Below the pieces are notes generated by a model. That model worked only from the letters and a program-made list of their open reading frames with translations. It was not told where the DNA came from and made no database searches. Positions 24,770 through 34,564 of a stretch of DNA of 64,000 bases are shown one piece after another (position 1 is the stretch's first letter; each line of letters begins with the position of its first letter). A program made the position numbers and the translations under genes. The DNA lies in assembly GCF_032104385.1 (NCBI RefSeq), contig NZ_DAMCHJ010000008.1:1-64000 (forward strand), read 5' to 3'. Source of the DNA: Tissierella sp032104385 (GTDB lineage Bacteria; Bacillota; Clostridia; Tissierellales; Tissierellaceae).

Positions 24770-25720
24770 ATGAAAGAATTAAACAAAAAAAATATTATAA
24801 CTTTTGGTGTATTAATAACAATTTATTTTTTAGTAAATATTTTAATAAATTTCAATATTATAGATTCTTATTTGCAATTAAATATTTTTCTTATTGGAAT
24901 TAATATTATCTTGGCTCTTGGCTTAAATTTGATTACTGGATTTACAGGTCAATTTTCATTAGGGCATGCAGCTTTTATGTCAATAGGAGCATATACATCG
25001 GCCATACTTACGGCTAAATTAGGGCAACCTTTTATATTAGCTATATTAGCATCGGGATTTGTAGCTGCAATTTCAGGTGTTATTATTGGAATTCCAACTT
25101 TGAGATTAAAGGGTGATTATCTTGCCATAGCTACACTTGGATTTGGTGAGATAGTTAGGATTTTAGCATTAAATACTGAATATATAGGTGGAGCTATTGG
25201 ATTTAATGATATTCCACAATATACAAATTGGACTTGGATTTTTTTTATGACAGTAGCTACAATAATGTTAATAAAACATTTTATTAATTCCTATCATGGA
25301 AGAGCATGTATAGCCATAAGAGAAGATGAAATAGCAGCTGAGGCTATGGGTGTTAATACTACTTTTTATAAAGTATTAGCTTTTTCCGTTGGAGCATTTT
25401 TTGCAGGAATAGCAGGCTCACTTTATGCTAATTATTTTTACTTCATAAAACCTGATTCTTTTGGCTTTATGAAATCCATTGATATATTAGTAATTGTTGT
25501 ATTTGGTGGAATGGGAAGTATTGCAGGTTCAATAGTTGGTGCAATCGCTTTATCTGTGATTTCATTATTCCTTCAGAGAATACCAGAACTTAGAATGGTA
25601 ATTTACTCACTTATTCTATTTTCTATAATGATTTATAGACCAACAGGACTTTTAGGCAAAGAAGAATTTAAGTTATTAAAGAAGGGGGGAATAAAAAATG
25701 TCAGTATTGAAAGTAAGTAA
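24770..25720 (+). CDS. livM: Branched-chain amino acid ABC transporter permease LivM
   Basis: 316 residues, hydrophobic. LNLITGFTGQFSLGHAAFM and LGFGEIVRILALNT are typical LivM segments, and RACIAIREDEIAAEAMGVN is the ATPase-docking loop. It pairs with LivH. The last 23 bp overlap livG, whose SD AAGGGGGG lies within this gene. Confidence 0.94.
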   Translation: MKELNKKNIITFGVLITIYFLVNILINFNIIDSYLQLNIFLIGINIILALGLNLITGFTGQFSLGHAAFMSIGAYTSAILTAKLGQPFILAILASGFVAAISGVIIGIPTLRLKGDYLAIATLGFGEIVRILALNTEYIGGAIGFNDIPQYTNWTWIFFMTVATIMLIKHFINSYHGRACIAIREDEIAAEAMGVNTTFYKVLAFSVGAFFAGIAGSLYANYFYFIKPDSFGFMKSIDILVIVVFGGMGSIAGSIVGAIALSVISLFLQRIPELRMVIYSLILFSIMIYRPTGLLGKEEFKLLKKGGIKNVSIESK

Positions 25721-26480
25721 TCTATCGAAGAATTTTGGTGGTATTAAAGCAGTATCCGATGTGAGTTTAGACATAGAAAGGGGAGAAATCATTGGTCTAA
25801 TAGGGCCAAATGGTGCTGGAAAGACAACATTTTTTAATTTATTAACGGGAATATATACTCCTACATCAGGAGAAATAGTTTATGATTTAGAGAAAAAAGT
25901 AGTTACTAAAGATTTAAAACCCCATAAAATTACTCATTATGGAATCTCTAGAACTTTTCAAAACATAAGACTTTTTCAAAATATGACGGTACTTGATAAT
26001 GTACTTATTGGGTTTCATAATGGTTTGAAATATGGAGTAGCCTCAGCTTTATTTAAGCTGCCTTCATATTATAAAACTGAAAGAAATACTTATGATGAAG
26101 CAATAGAGCTTTTAAGTAAGTTTAATTTATTAGATAAGAAAGATGAATTTGCAAAGAATCTTCCTTATGGAGATCAAAGGAGACTTGAAATTGCAAGAGC
26201 TTTAGCTGCAAAACCTAAAATACTTTTATTAGATGAGCCAGCAGCAGGAATGAATCCCAAAGAAACAAAGGAGCTTAATTTTTTAATTAAATGGATAAGA
26301 GAAACTTTTGATCTTACGATAATTCTTATAGAGCATGATATGTCTTTGGTGATGAATATTTGTGAAAGAATATTTGTATTTGATTATGGAAATTTAGTTG
26401 CAAGTGGAACACCAAAAGAGATACAAAAAAATGAAAGAGTGATTAAGGCCTATCTAGGTGAGGAGGCTGCACAATGCTAG
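25698..26480 (+). CDS. livG: Branched-chain amino acid ABC transporter ATPase LivG
   Basis: 260 residues. Walker A GPNGAGKTT near 39, a Q-loop in SRTFQNIRLF, the LivG-type weak signature LPYGDQRRLEIARAL and Walker B ILLLDEPAAGMNP, with switch His in LIEHDMS. One of the two ATPases of the importer. It overlaps livM upstream and livF downstream by 7 bp. Confidence 0.95.
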   Translation: MSVLKVSNLSKNFGGIKAVSDVSLDIERGEIIGLIGPNGAGKTTFFNLLTGIYTPTSGEIVYDLEKKVVTKDLKPHKITHYGISRTFQNIRLFQNMTVLDNVLIGFHNGLKYGVASALFKLPSYYKTERNTYDEAIELLSKFNLLDKKDEFAKNLPYGDQRRLEIARALAAKPKILLLDEPAAGMNPKETKELNFLIKWIRETFDLTIILIEHDMSLVMNICERIFVFDYGNLVASGTPKEIQKNERVIKAYLGEEAAQC

Positions 26481-27178
26481 AACTTTCAAATGTAAATGTT
26501 TATTACGGAGCTATTCATGCACTTAAAAATATAAGTATAAAAATTGAAGAGGGAGAAATAGTAACGCTTATTGGTGCAAATGGAGCTGGTAAAAGTACAA
26601 CATTAAAAGCTATATCAGGAATGGAGAAACCTAAAAGTGGAGAAATAAAGCTAAATGGGGAAAATCTAAATGATTTAAATGCCCCAGATATTGTTAAATT
26701 AGGTATATCCCATGTTCCAGAAGGAAGAAGAATATTTTCTAAAATGAGTGTAATGGAAAATTTGGAAATGGGAGCTTATATAAGAAATGATAAGGAAGAA
26801 ATAAAGAAAGATTTTGATAAAGTGTTTTCCTTATTTCCTAGACTTCTGGAAAGAAAAGAGCAAATGGCAGGAACATTATCTGGTGGAGAACAGCAAATGC
26901 TTGCAATAGGTCGTGCCTTGATGTCAAGACCAAAATTACTTTTATTAGATGAACCTTCTATGGGGCTTGCTCCTATAATAGTAAAGGAGATATTTTCTAT
27001 TATAAAAAATATAAATGAAGATGGAACTACAATTTTATTAGTAGAACAAAATGCAAATATGGCACTTAATGCTGCAGATAGAGCTTATATAATCAGAAAT
27101 GGAGAAATTGAAATAGAAGGCAATGCAAAAAAGCTAGTAGCAGATGAAAGAGTTAAAAAGGCTTATCTTGAAGGATAA
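26474..27178 (+). CDS. livF: Branched-chain amino acid ABC transporter ATPase LivF
   Basis: 234 residues. Walker A GANGAGKST near 36, HVPEGRRIFSKMSVMENL, signature LSGGEQQMLAIGRAL, Walker B LLLLDEPSMGLAP. Second ATPase of the importer and last gene of the T-box operon. Confidence 0.95.
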   Translation: MLELSNVNVYYGAIHALKNISIKIEEGEIVTLIGANGAGKSTTLKAISGMEKPKSGEIKLNGENLNDLNAPDIVKLGISHVPEGRRIFSKMSVMENLEMGAYIRNDKEEIKKDFDKVFSLFPRLLERKEQMAGTLSGGEQQMLAIGRALMSRPKLLLLDEPSMGLAPIIVKEIFSIIKNINEDGTTILLVEQNANMALNAADRAYIIRNGEIEIEGNAKKLVADERVKKAYLEG

Positions 27179-27184
27179 TTTTAT

Positions 27185-27231
27185 AAAACCTATAGACTAA
27201 TTATAAGAATTGAGTCTATAGGTTTTTTTAT
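27185..27231 (+). terminator. Terminator of the liv operon
   Basis: 13-bp stem from AACCTATAGACT and complement, 14-nt loop, seven Ts. Confidence 0.9.
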
Positions 27232-27394
27232 TTTAAAACATTTTTATAAAGGAGTTTCAAAGAAATTTGTCTTAATAATGCGTCGGCAGATAATTTTTTT
27301 ATTTAGAATTATGAATTCATTTGTATAGTTGAATACTTTTTGGAATTATGCCAATAATATACAGATGTAATCTTAATTTATAGAGGAGGTAAAT

Positions 27395-28282
27395 ATGAAG
27401 GTAGGAATTCCTAAAGGATTGTTATATTATAAATATCATCCTTTTTTACAGACATTTTTCTCTGAATTGGGAGCAGAAGTAATTGTTTCACCTGATACTA
27501 ATACTGAAATATTAAATGAGGGTATTAAATATTCAGTAGATGAAGCTTGCCTTCCAGTTAAGGTATTTCATGGACATGTTTCTTCATTGAAGGATAAGGT
27601 TGATATTATTATAATTCCTAGAATAATGCAGGTCAGGAAAAGAGAATATATATGTCCAAAGTTTTGTGGACTTCCTGAAATGGTTTTAAATAGTATACCA
27701 GATATTCCCCAAACAATTATAGAACCTATTTACGCTATATCAAAGAAAAGGCTATATAGTTGGGCTGAAGAAGCAGGAAGTAAAATAACAGAAGACAGCT
27801 CTAGAATAAGAAAAGCATTTAATATAGCTTTAAGTGAGCAGAAAAACCATAAACAAGGTATAAAAGATGAGAATTATAAATTGAGAGTTGCTTTGGCAGG
27901 ACATCCATATAATATTTATGATAAATTTATCAATATGAATATAATAGAAAAGCTTAATGAGTTAGGAGTAGGTGTTATAACAGAGGAATCTATTGATGAC
28001 AAATTAATAGATATGGAAGTTAAAAACTTATATAAAAAACCTTTTTGGACATTTGCAAGAAATTCCTATGGTTTTACAGCAAATGTATCTAGAGAAAAGA
28101 TGGTAGATGGAATTATATATATATCTTCCTTTGCGTGTGGAATAGATTCTGTAGTAGTTGAACTTATTAGGGACAAAATAGGGGATTTTCCTTTTATGAT
28201 ATTGAAGGTAGATGAACATACTGGTGAGGCAGGTCTTGATACAAGAATAGAAGCCTTTGTAGATATGTTGGAAAGGAGTTAA
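27395..28282 (+). CDS. DUF2229 / COG3580-type activase-associated protein
   Basis: 295 residues, starting MKVGIPKGLLYYKY, with the family region SVDEACLPVKVFHGH and Cys-containing PRIMQVRKREYICPKFCGLPE, SSFACGIDS. Relatives form the C-terminal part of giant (R)-2-hydroxyacyl-CoA dehydratase activases or stand alone beside them. The conserved cysteines suggest an iron-sulphur cluster. First gene of a three-gene set with only 4 bp to the next. The substrate reduced by this ATP-driven electron-transfer system is unknown. SD GAGGAGG. Confidence 0.78.
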   Translation: MKVGIPKGLLYYKYHPFLQTFFSELGAEVIVSPDTNTEILNEGIKYSVDEACLPVKVFHGHVSSLKDKVDIIIIPRIMQVRKREYICPKFCGLPEMVLNSIPDIPQTIIEPIYAISKKRLYSWAEEAGSKITEDSSRIRKAFNIALSEQKNHKQGIKDENYKLRVALAGHPYNIYDKFINMNIIEKLNELGVGVITEESIDDKLIDMEVKNLYKKPFWTFARNSYGFTANVSREKMVDGIIYISSFACGIDSVVVELIRDKIGDFPFMILKVDEHTGEAGLDTRIEAFVDMLERS

Positions 28283-28286
28283 TAAG

Positions 28287-29384
28287 ATGAAAATAACAGC
28301 TCCACATTTAGGGAATGTATATTTAGCTGCGAAGGCATTATTTGATGGACTGGAAATAGATTATATAATGCCCCCATTAAGTAATAAAGAAGCCTTGGAA
28401 ATTGGTTCTTTATATTCTCCAGAAGAAATGTGTTTACCATTTAAAATAATGATAGGTAATTATATACAAGCAATTGAAAAGGGAGCAGATACAGTAATAA
28501 TTACAGGAAGTTGTGGGCCATGTAGATTTGGGGAATACTGTGAATTGCAAATAAATTTATTAAAAAAACTTAAGTATAATTTAGATTTTGTAGTAATTGA
28601 TGCTCCAAGAGATATAGGAATTAAAGAGTTATATAATAGAATAAATAAGTTGTCTTCCCAAAGTAGTAAGTCAAAATATCAAAAGTTAAAGGCTTTGACT
28701 GATGCAAAGAAGGTAATAAATCTAATTGATGAAATAGAATCAGAGGCTCATTATTTATCTGGATATGAAAAGGTGAATGGTCAATGTAAAAGAATATTAA
28801 ATAGCTGTAAAAAAGAGGCTTTAAAATGTAATAGTCCTAAAGAAATGATTAATTTACTAGAAGGTTATAAAGATAGTTTAAGGAGTATAGAGATAGATAA
28901 AGATAAAAATCCCATAAAAATAGCTATAATTGGTGAAATTTATACTGTAATTGAGCCATTTTCAAACTTGTATATTGAAGATAAGTTGATGGATTATGGA
29001 GTTACAACATCAAGAAAATTAACTCCTAGTTGGTGGGTTAAAGATATGATATTAGTTCCTACTAAATTAAATTCACTTGATATAAAAAAGGGAGCAAAGG
29101 AATATCTTAACCTTGGAATAGGAGGTCATGCAAGGGAGTGTATCGGCGAGGCAGTTTTGGCTTATGAGGAAGGGTTTGATGGGGCTATTCAAATATTTCC
29201 AATGGGGTGTATGCCAGAAATTGTTTCGAAAGCAATCCTTCCTACAATATCAAAGGATAAAGATTTTCCTATAATGTCCCTTGTAGTTGATGAAATGACT
29301 GGTGAGGCTGGTCTTGTTACTAGGATTGAAGCATTTGTAGACTTGCTTGAAAGGAGAAGGAGATATGCATTATCTTGGAGTTGA
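28287..29384 (+). CDS. DUF2229-related / COG3581-type activase-associated protein
   Basis: 365 residues, related to the preceding protein. Cysteine motifs: SPEEMCLPFKIMIGN near 45, GSCGPCRFGEYCE near 75 and IFPMGCMPEIVSK near 310; both proteins share DEMTGEAGL/DEHTGEAGL ...TRIEAFVD.LERS near their ends, showing common ancestry. The CxxC...C cluster suggests Fe-S binding. The third gene overlaps this one by 20 bp. Confidence 0.76.
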   Translation: MKITAPHLGNVYLAAKALFDGLEIDYIMPPLSNKEALEIGSLYSPEEMCLPFKIMIGNYIQAIEKGADTVIITGSCGPCRFGEYCELQINLLKKLKYNLDFVVIDAPRDIGIKELYNRINKLSSQSSKSKYQKLKALTDAKKVINLIDEIESEAHYLSGYEKVNGQCKRILNSCKKEALKCNSPKEMINLLEGYKDSLRSIEIDKDKNPIKIAIIGEIYTVIEPFSNLYIEDKLMDYGVTTSRKLTPSWWVKDMILVPTKLNSLDIKKGAKEYLNLGIGGHARECIGEAVLAYEEGFDGAIQIFPMGCMPEIVSKAILPTISKDKDFPIMSLVVDEMTGEAGLVTRIEAFVDLLERRRRYALSWS

Positions 29385-30321
29385 TGTAGGTTCAGTAAGT
29401 ACGAATCTTGTAATTTTGGACAATAAAATGGAGGTAATAGAAAAGATATATTTACGAACTAAAGGAAGTCCAATAAAAGCCGTACAAGATGGTCTGAAAA
29501 TATTAAAAGATAAATATAGTAATATTGAAATTGGAGCAGCAGGTACTACGGGAAGTGGCAGGCATATAGCTGCTACATTAATAGGAGCCGATGCAATAAA
29601 GAATGAAATAACAACTCACGCAGTTGCAGCTCTTGAAATAGATAAGTATGTAAGAACAATAATTGAAATTGGAGGGCAGGACTCAAAGATTATTATCTTA
29701 AGAAACGGAGTAGTATCTGACTTTGGAATGAATACTGTTTGTGCAGCTGGTACAGGTTCATTTATTGATAGGCAGGCAGAAAGACTTGATATTCCAATAG
29801 AAGAGTTTGGAGATTACGCCTTGCAATCAAACACCTCTGTAAGAATTGCTGGAAGATGTGCAGTTTTTGCTGAGTCAGACATGATACATAAACAGCAGTT
29901 AGGATATAATAAATCTGACATAATAAGAGGACTTTGTGATGCTTTAGTTAGAAATTATCTTAATAATATTGGGAAGGGCAAGGAAATCATGCCTAAGGTG
30001 TTTTTCCAAGGAGGAGTTGCTGCAAATAAGGGGATAAGGTCAGCATTTGAAAGTGCTTTAGGCTTTGAGATATTTGTTCCAGAGCATTATAATGTTATGG
30101 GATCTATAGGTGCAGCAATAATAGGGAGGGAAGCAGCTGAAAGAAATGGAAAAACTAATTTTAAAGGCTTTAATCTTGCTGAAAATAAATTTATTTCTAA
30201 AAGTTTTGAATGTAACGGATGTGCAAATAGATGTGAAGTAGTTACAATCAACGAGAATAATAGTAATATTGGATGTTTTGGGGATAGATGTGGAAAATGG
30301 AGTAATAAAATGGCAATATAA
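29365..30321 (+). CDS. BadF/BadG/HgdC-type ATPase (CoA-enzyme activase)
   Basis: 318 residues from ATG at 29365 with AAGGAGAAGG upstream. ASKHA ATPase fold: GVDVGSVSTN phosphate loop 1, IIEIGGQDSKII loop, FGMNTVCAAGTGSFID with the cluster-binding Cys, and a second Cys in AGRCAVFAESDM; these hold the bridging 4Fe-4S cluster of dimeric activators such as HgdC. An extra C-terminal tail, CNGCANRCE...CFGDRCGKW, is like the linker in long activases. It would send ATP-driven low-potential electrons to a partner; the two preceding proteins are the obvious candidates. Confidence 0.88.
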   Translation: MHYLGVDVGSVSTNLVILDNKMEVIEKIYLRTKGSPIKAVQDGLKILKDKYSNIEIGAAGTTGSGRHIAATLIGADAIKNEITTHAVAALEIDKYVRTIIEIGGQDSKIIILRNGVVSDFGMNTVCAAGTGSFIDRQAERLDIPIEEFGDYALQSNTSVRIAGRCAVFAESDMIHKQQLGYNKSDIIRGLCDALVRNYLNNIGKGKEIMPKVFFQGGVAANKGIRSAFESALGFEIFVPEHYNVMGSIGAAIIGREAAERNGKTNFKGFNLAENKFISKSFECNGCANRCEVVTINENNSNIGCFGDRCGKWSNKMAI

Positions 30322-30353
30322 AACTAAGCTAAGATAATTCTTAGCTTAGTTTT
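30320..30353. terminator. Bidirectional terminator between the activase set and feoB
   Basis: Perfect 14-bp stem AAAACTAAGCTAAG with its complement and a 6-nt loop between convergent genes; it overlaps the activase stop codon. Confidence 0.88.
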
Positions 30354-30365
30354 ATATCTCTAAAA

Positions 30366-32516
30366 TTAAATTAAACCAATTAATCTAATACTATTTGCTA
30401 CTAAAAAACAAATCACAATTCCAGTGATAGTGGGTACAAGGAAAGAAACAATAGTCCATTTTAGGCTCTGAGTTTCTTTCTTTATAGTAAGACATGTAGT
30501 AGCACAAGGCCAATGCATTAATGAAAATAGCATTACACATACAGCTGTTAACCAAGTCCATCCATTAGAAATAAGAAGTTCTTTTAAATGTACTAGACTA
30601 TCTAATTCAAGTAGAGAACCAGTAGCCATGTAACTCATAATTATTATTGGGATAACTATTTCATTTGCTGGAAAACCTAAAATAAATGCCATTAATATAT
30701 AACCATCTAATCCAATTAATTTTCCAAATGGGTCTAGAAAGTTTGCAGAATGAGTCAATATGCTTGAATTTCCAATATAAATATTTGCCATAATCCATAT
30801 AACTAGACCAGCAGGTATAGCTACTACGATTGCTCGACCTAAAACGAATAAGGTTCTATCAAAGATTGAATGTACTATTATTTTACCTACCTGTGGTTTT
30901 CTATAAGGCGGTAATTCTAAGGTGAAATTTGAGGGGATTCCTTTAAGTATTGTATTGGATAATATTTTAGATACTATCAATGTCATTATAATACCTAGAA
31001 TTATAACACTAGTAAGAATTAATGTTAATAGTATAGATTCAAAAGGACCTCCTATAGCTCCAGCAAAGAACATTGAAATGATGGCTATTAATATAGGAAA
31101 TCTTCCATTACAAGGTACAAAGTTATTGGTGATAATTGCTATTAGCCGTTCACGTGGGGAGTCAATTATTCTGCAGCCAATTATACCTGCGGCATTGCAA
31201 CCAAAACCCATGCACATAGTAAGAGCTTGCTTTCCACAAGCACAGGATTTTTTGAAAAAGTTATCTAGATTGAAGGCAACTCTAGGAAGGTAACCTAAAT
31301 CTTCAAGCAATGTGAATAATGGGAAAAATATAGCCATAGGTGGGAGCATAACAGAAACTACCCAGGCAAGAGTTCGATAAACTCCTAAAACTAGCATTTC
31401 ATGTAACCAAGTGGGGGCACCTATCCATATAAAAAGTAACGTGATTTTATCTTCCAGCCAAAATAATCCTTTAGCAATCATTTCGGATGGGTAATTAGCA
31501 CCAGTAATAGTTATCCAGAAAACTAAGGCTAAAAGACAAATCATAATAGGAATTCCTATTTTCTTTGATGTAAGATATTTATCTATTTTTCTATCAAAAT
31601 TATTATAGTTTTCATTTTTAAAAGAAACAACTTTGTTGCTAATGTTTTCTGAAATATTGACTAAATGACTAACTATTTTATCACGAAGTATATTATGAGT
31701 AATTCCTTCTTCATTTAGAGATTTTCTTGAGTTATGAATTTGAGCTACTAGATCCTTTTTATCCATTAAATTAAATCCAAGATATTTATTTATAGAGTTG
31801 ATTAACGTAATATCTCCATCTATAAGTTTTAGTGCAACCCATCGAGTATTTAATCTATTTCCAATTAATGGCTTTAGTATTGCTTCAATGTTAGATATAG
31901 CTTTTTCAATTGATTCTTCATATTGAATTTTTATAGGATTTAATTTAATTTTATCAAAGGCTATATTATAAACGGAATCCATCAAATCTTGTAATCCTTT
32001 TCCTTTAATAGCGCTGGTTCCTACTACAGGAACACCAAGTTCTTTAGATAGTTCTTCTAAGTCTATTTTTATACCTTTTCTTTTTGCTTCATCCATAAGA
32101 TTAACACATACTACTGCTTTGGAAGTAATTTCTAAGGTTTGTAATACAAGATTGAGATTTCTCTCCAAGCAAGTGGCATCTACAACAATTACTGTTGCAT
32201 CTGGATTTCCAAAACATATGAAATCTCTAGCAACTTCTTCCTCTATAGAATTTGACATTAAAGAATAGGTGCCTGGTATATCTACTAAGATAAAATTACT
32301 ATCTTTATATAAGTAATTTCCATGTGCATTTGTAACTGTTTTTCCTGGCCAGTTACCAGTATGTTGATTTAGCCCTGTCAGACTGTTGAAAACTGTAGAC
32401 TTACCTACGTTAGGATTTCCGCCTAAGGCTATAACCTTATCATCAAATGAGTTTTTTTCAATTTTAAGTTCTTGTTCTAAAATTCCTATTCCTGTGGATG
32501 TGCTAGTTAAACCCAT
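30366..32516 (-). CDS. feoB: Ferrous iron transport protein B
   Basis: 716 residues. The N-terminal G domain has G1 GNPNVGKST, the G2/G3 region with VDIPGTYSL and G4 NLMDEAKRKG, then a helical GDI region, then two membrane-gate cores (from residue 340) including PPMAIFFPLF and CGKQALTMCMGFGCNAAG. FeoB is the GTP-driven Fe(II) importer. feoA is 18 bp upstream. The G1 motif begins about 32 residues in, a slightly long N-terminus. Confidence 0.96.
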   Translation of the reverse strand: MGLTSTSTGIGILEQELKIEKNSFDDKVIALGGNPNVGKSTVFNSLTGLNQHTGNWPGKTVTNAHGNYLYKDSNFILVDIPGTYSLMSNSIEEEVARDFICFGNPDATVIVVDATCLERNLNLVLQTLEITSKAVVCVNLMDEAKRKGIKIDLEELSKELGVPVVGTSAIKGKGLQDLMDSVYNIAFDKIKLNPIKIQYEESIEKAISNIEAILKPLIGNRLNTRWVALKLIDGDITLINSINKYLGFNLMDKKDLVAQIHNSRKSLNEEGITHNILRDKIVSHLVNISENISNKVVSFKNENYNNFDRKIDKYLTSKKIGIPIMICLLALVFWITITGANYPSEMIAKGLFWLEDKITLLFIWIGAPTWLHEMLVLGVYRTLAWVVSVMLPPMAIFFPLFTLLEDLGYLPRVAFNLDNFFKKSCACGKQALTMCMGFGCNAAGIIGCRIIDSPRERLIAIITNNFVPCNGRFPILIAIISMFFAGAIGGPFESILLTLILTSVIILGIIMTLIVSKILSNTILKGIPSNFTLELPPYRKPQVGKIIVHSIFDRTLFVLGRAIVVAIPAGLVIWIMANIYIGNSSILTHSANFLDPFGKLIGLDGYILMAFILGFPANEIVIPIIIMSYMATGSLLELDSLVHLKELLISNGWTWLTAVCVMLFSLMHWPCATTCLTIKKETQSLKWTIVSFLVPTITGIVICFLVANSIRLIGLI

Positions 32517-32533
32517 AAACTTCCCCTCCTAAT

Positions 32534-32773
32534 TTAAAGTTTTTCTACTAAAACCATAGAAGCCACATCGGAACGAAGGGCAATTACAGCGCCCCTAATA
32601 AAATAAGCAATAGGGTCACCTGAAGGACTTTGATGTAAAGGTTCTACTATAGTATTGTCAATTAATCCTAAATCCAATAATCTCCTTCTTGTTAACCCCT
32701 CAGACATTAATTTTTTAACCTTACACTTTTCTCCAATTGATAATGAGTTAAGTGGAATATAAATATTATCCAT
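32534..32773 (-). CDS. feoA: Ferrous iron transport protein A
   Basis: 79 residues, an SH3-like FeoA: LNSLSIGEKCKV, RRRLLDLGLIDNT, then FIRGAVIALRSDVASMVLV. Cytoplasmic partner that regulates FeoB. Read from a leader carrying a large palindrome, divergent from a DtxR-family regulator gene. SD GGGGG. Confidence 0.92.
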   Translation of the reverse strand: MDNIYIPLNSLSIGEKCKVKKLMSEGLTRRRLLDLGLIDNTIVEPLHQSPSGDPIAYFIRGAVIALRSDVASMVLVEKL

Positions 32774-32794
32774 ATAAAAAACCCCCTAAGAAAT

Positions 32795-32837
32795 ATATTT
32801 TAGTCTTGGGAAAAAAACTTTCCCTACACTAAAATAT
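32795..32837. promoter_or_regulatory. 43-bp interrupted palindrome, putative metal-regulator operator
   Basis: Outer arms ATATTTTAGT and ACTAAAATAT are perfect complements, inner arms GGGAAA and TTTCCC likewise. It lies between feoA and a divergent DtxR-type regulator gene, 22 bp upstream of feoA. Best guess: binding site of that iron-dependent repressor, though an RNA hairpin is also possible. Confidence 0.6.
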
Positions 32838-32915
32838 GTAAAATACTTTCTATGTGTTACTCGTATATATAATAATAGTGTATAATTTATTAGTTAAATT
32901 TTAGGAGTGATAATA

Positions 32916-33395
32916 TTGAATAGCAAATTTCGTACAGTAAGAGGATATGAGTTAAATGAGTATGGCAGGACTTTACTTACTCCAGCATTAGAAGATTATC
33001 TTGAAATGATATATAGAAATAGCTTAGAAGAACCATATATTCGAATAAATACATTGGCAAGACTATTGAATGTAAAGGACTCATCTGCTTCAAAGATGGT
33101 AAGAAGACTAGGGGAGTTAAGATTAGTTAATTATGTGAAATATGGAATTGTAACCTTAACAGAGGATGGGGAAAAATTAGGAGAATTTTTATTAAATAGA
33201 CATAATATCATAGAAAGGTTTTTGCATTTTATAGGATGCAAAGAAAATACTTTAATTCAAACAGAACTAATAGAGCATTATATTTCATCTAGTACGATTA
33301 ATAATTTAGAGATTCTATATAAATTTTTTCATGAAAATAAGAAGATATTAGAAATGTATATTAACTATAGGGAGATATTTAAGAAAGAAGAATGA
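32916..33395 (+). CDS. DtxR family metal-dependent transcriptional regulator
   Basis: 159 residues from TTG at 32916; the GTG at 32907 overlaps the SD TAGGAG. Winged helix-turn-helix with PALEDYLEMIYR, VKDSSASKMVRRLGELRLVNYV and the metal-binding dimerisation part HNIIERFLHFIG...ELIEHYIS. No C-terminal SH3 domain, as in MntR. Divergent from feoAB with a palindrome between them, so it is the probable iron-responsive repressor of both. Confidence 0.85.
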   Translation: MNSKFRTVRGYELNEYGRTLLTPALEDYLEMIYRNSLEEPYIRINTLARLLNVKDSSASKMVRRLGELRLVNYVKYGIVTLTEDGEKLGEFLLNRHNIIERFLHFIGCKENTLIQTELIEHYISSSTINNLEILYKFFHENKKILEMYINYREIFKKEE

Positions 33396-33680
33396 TAGGT
33401 TCTTAGGGCTTTGTCATTAATTACTAGGTATTCATATTATATATTTTAAAAAGTTAAATCCCATAAATTGTTTTCATGATAATTCTTTTAAAACAGCTAT
33501 TAAATTTATTCAGAAGATATCAATCAAATTACTTGCTTTATGTTTTTGGAGATATTTAATTTAAAAAGAAGGATTTTGAAAAAAATATAGAATAATAAAA
33601 ATATAGAATAATATTTTATAGAATAAATATTAAAATATTATTTTTGTTAAATAGGATTATTAATAATAGGAGAATATAGG

Positions 33681-33875
33681 ATGATATTAAAGACAAAAAA
33701 ATTGACCATAAAAGAGATAGCAGAAGAAGATATTAAGAGAGTTCTAGAAATATATAATTCAAACCAGGACTTTCTTATGTTTCATATTGGGAATCAAGAG
33801 GTAAATATGGACTGGTTAATTCAAGAACAGAAAGAAATAAAGAATACAAATTTATTAATTTCTATTAGTGCATAG
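33681..33875 (+). pseudogene. GNAT acetyltransferase, N-terminal fragment
   Basis: 64 residues that resemble only the first third of a GNAT acetyltransferase (LKTKKLTIKEIAEEDIKRVLEIYNS). It stops before the acetyl-CoA-binding motif. SD AGGAGAA is still present. This opens the 33.4-43 kb stretch of decayed genes. Confidence 0.6.
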
Positions 33876-33965
33876 GAAATAATGCTGTTATAATTATGAG
33901 ATTTTATAATATAGTAGTGAAAGATATTGACTTACTAATGCTTTATTAGGGAGGTGTAAAAAAAT

Positions 33966-34133
33966 ATGGCTTTAGTTTTACTCTCAATACTAGGAGGATA
34001 CATAGGTATTGCTATAGGAGCAGTACTTAATAATGAACTCTATGAAACCTTATTTTTGATTGTTGGAATTTTAAGTCCAGCTTTAATTACTTTAGAGCGA
34101 ATTTATAAAGAGATGAGTAGCAAATCAGACTAA
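33966..34133 (+). CDS. Small membrane protein
   Basis: 55 residues beginning MALVLLSILGGYIGIAIGAVL, with two hydrophobic segments separated by NNELYE and a charged tail. Clear SD GGGAGGTG nine bases before ATG. Not recognised; its intact SD suggests it may be expressed. Confidence 0.55.
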   Translation: MALVLLSILGGYIGIAIGAVLNNELYETLFLIVGILSPALITLERIYKEMSSKSD

Positions 34134-34564
34134 TTTAAGATTAAGTTAAAATATAGATGTTCTAAATTCGAAGGCAAAAATTAAGATGAAGATTATATTA
34201 ACTAAGGTAGCTATTTATGGTAGAATTACGGAAAGTTACATTTGATAATTTTAATGGTTGTAGCAAAATCACTCTATGCATCATTATGGTTTATGGAAAC
34301 AGGTAAGATTGAAGAAGGTGAATTAATAGAAAAGATGATTTTACAGAAGTGAAAATTTAGTTTCTTGTTAAAGTTTTATATATGTTAAATATCATGATTA
34401 TTAAAACTCAATATTCCATTGAAATACCGTATTATTTATAAAAGAATCTTATGGTATTTTTATATTGAGGAGAAATAGAAATTAAAAGTATTTTTAGTAA
34501 AAATTTATTTGGATTTAAAATATAAAAGGTATATAGGAGATTATAAGAAAAGTTGATTGTGTAA
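34134..34564. other. Degraded sequence without an intact gene
   Basis: One frame near 34252-34352 encodes VVAKSLYASLWFMETGKIEE and a few more residues, which looks like real coding sequence of a lost protein, perhaps a nucleotidyltransferase. Otherwise stop-rich and AT-rich. Confidence 0.4.
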
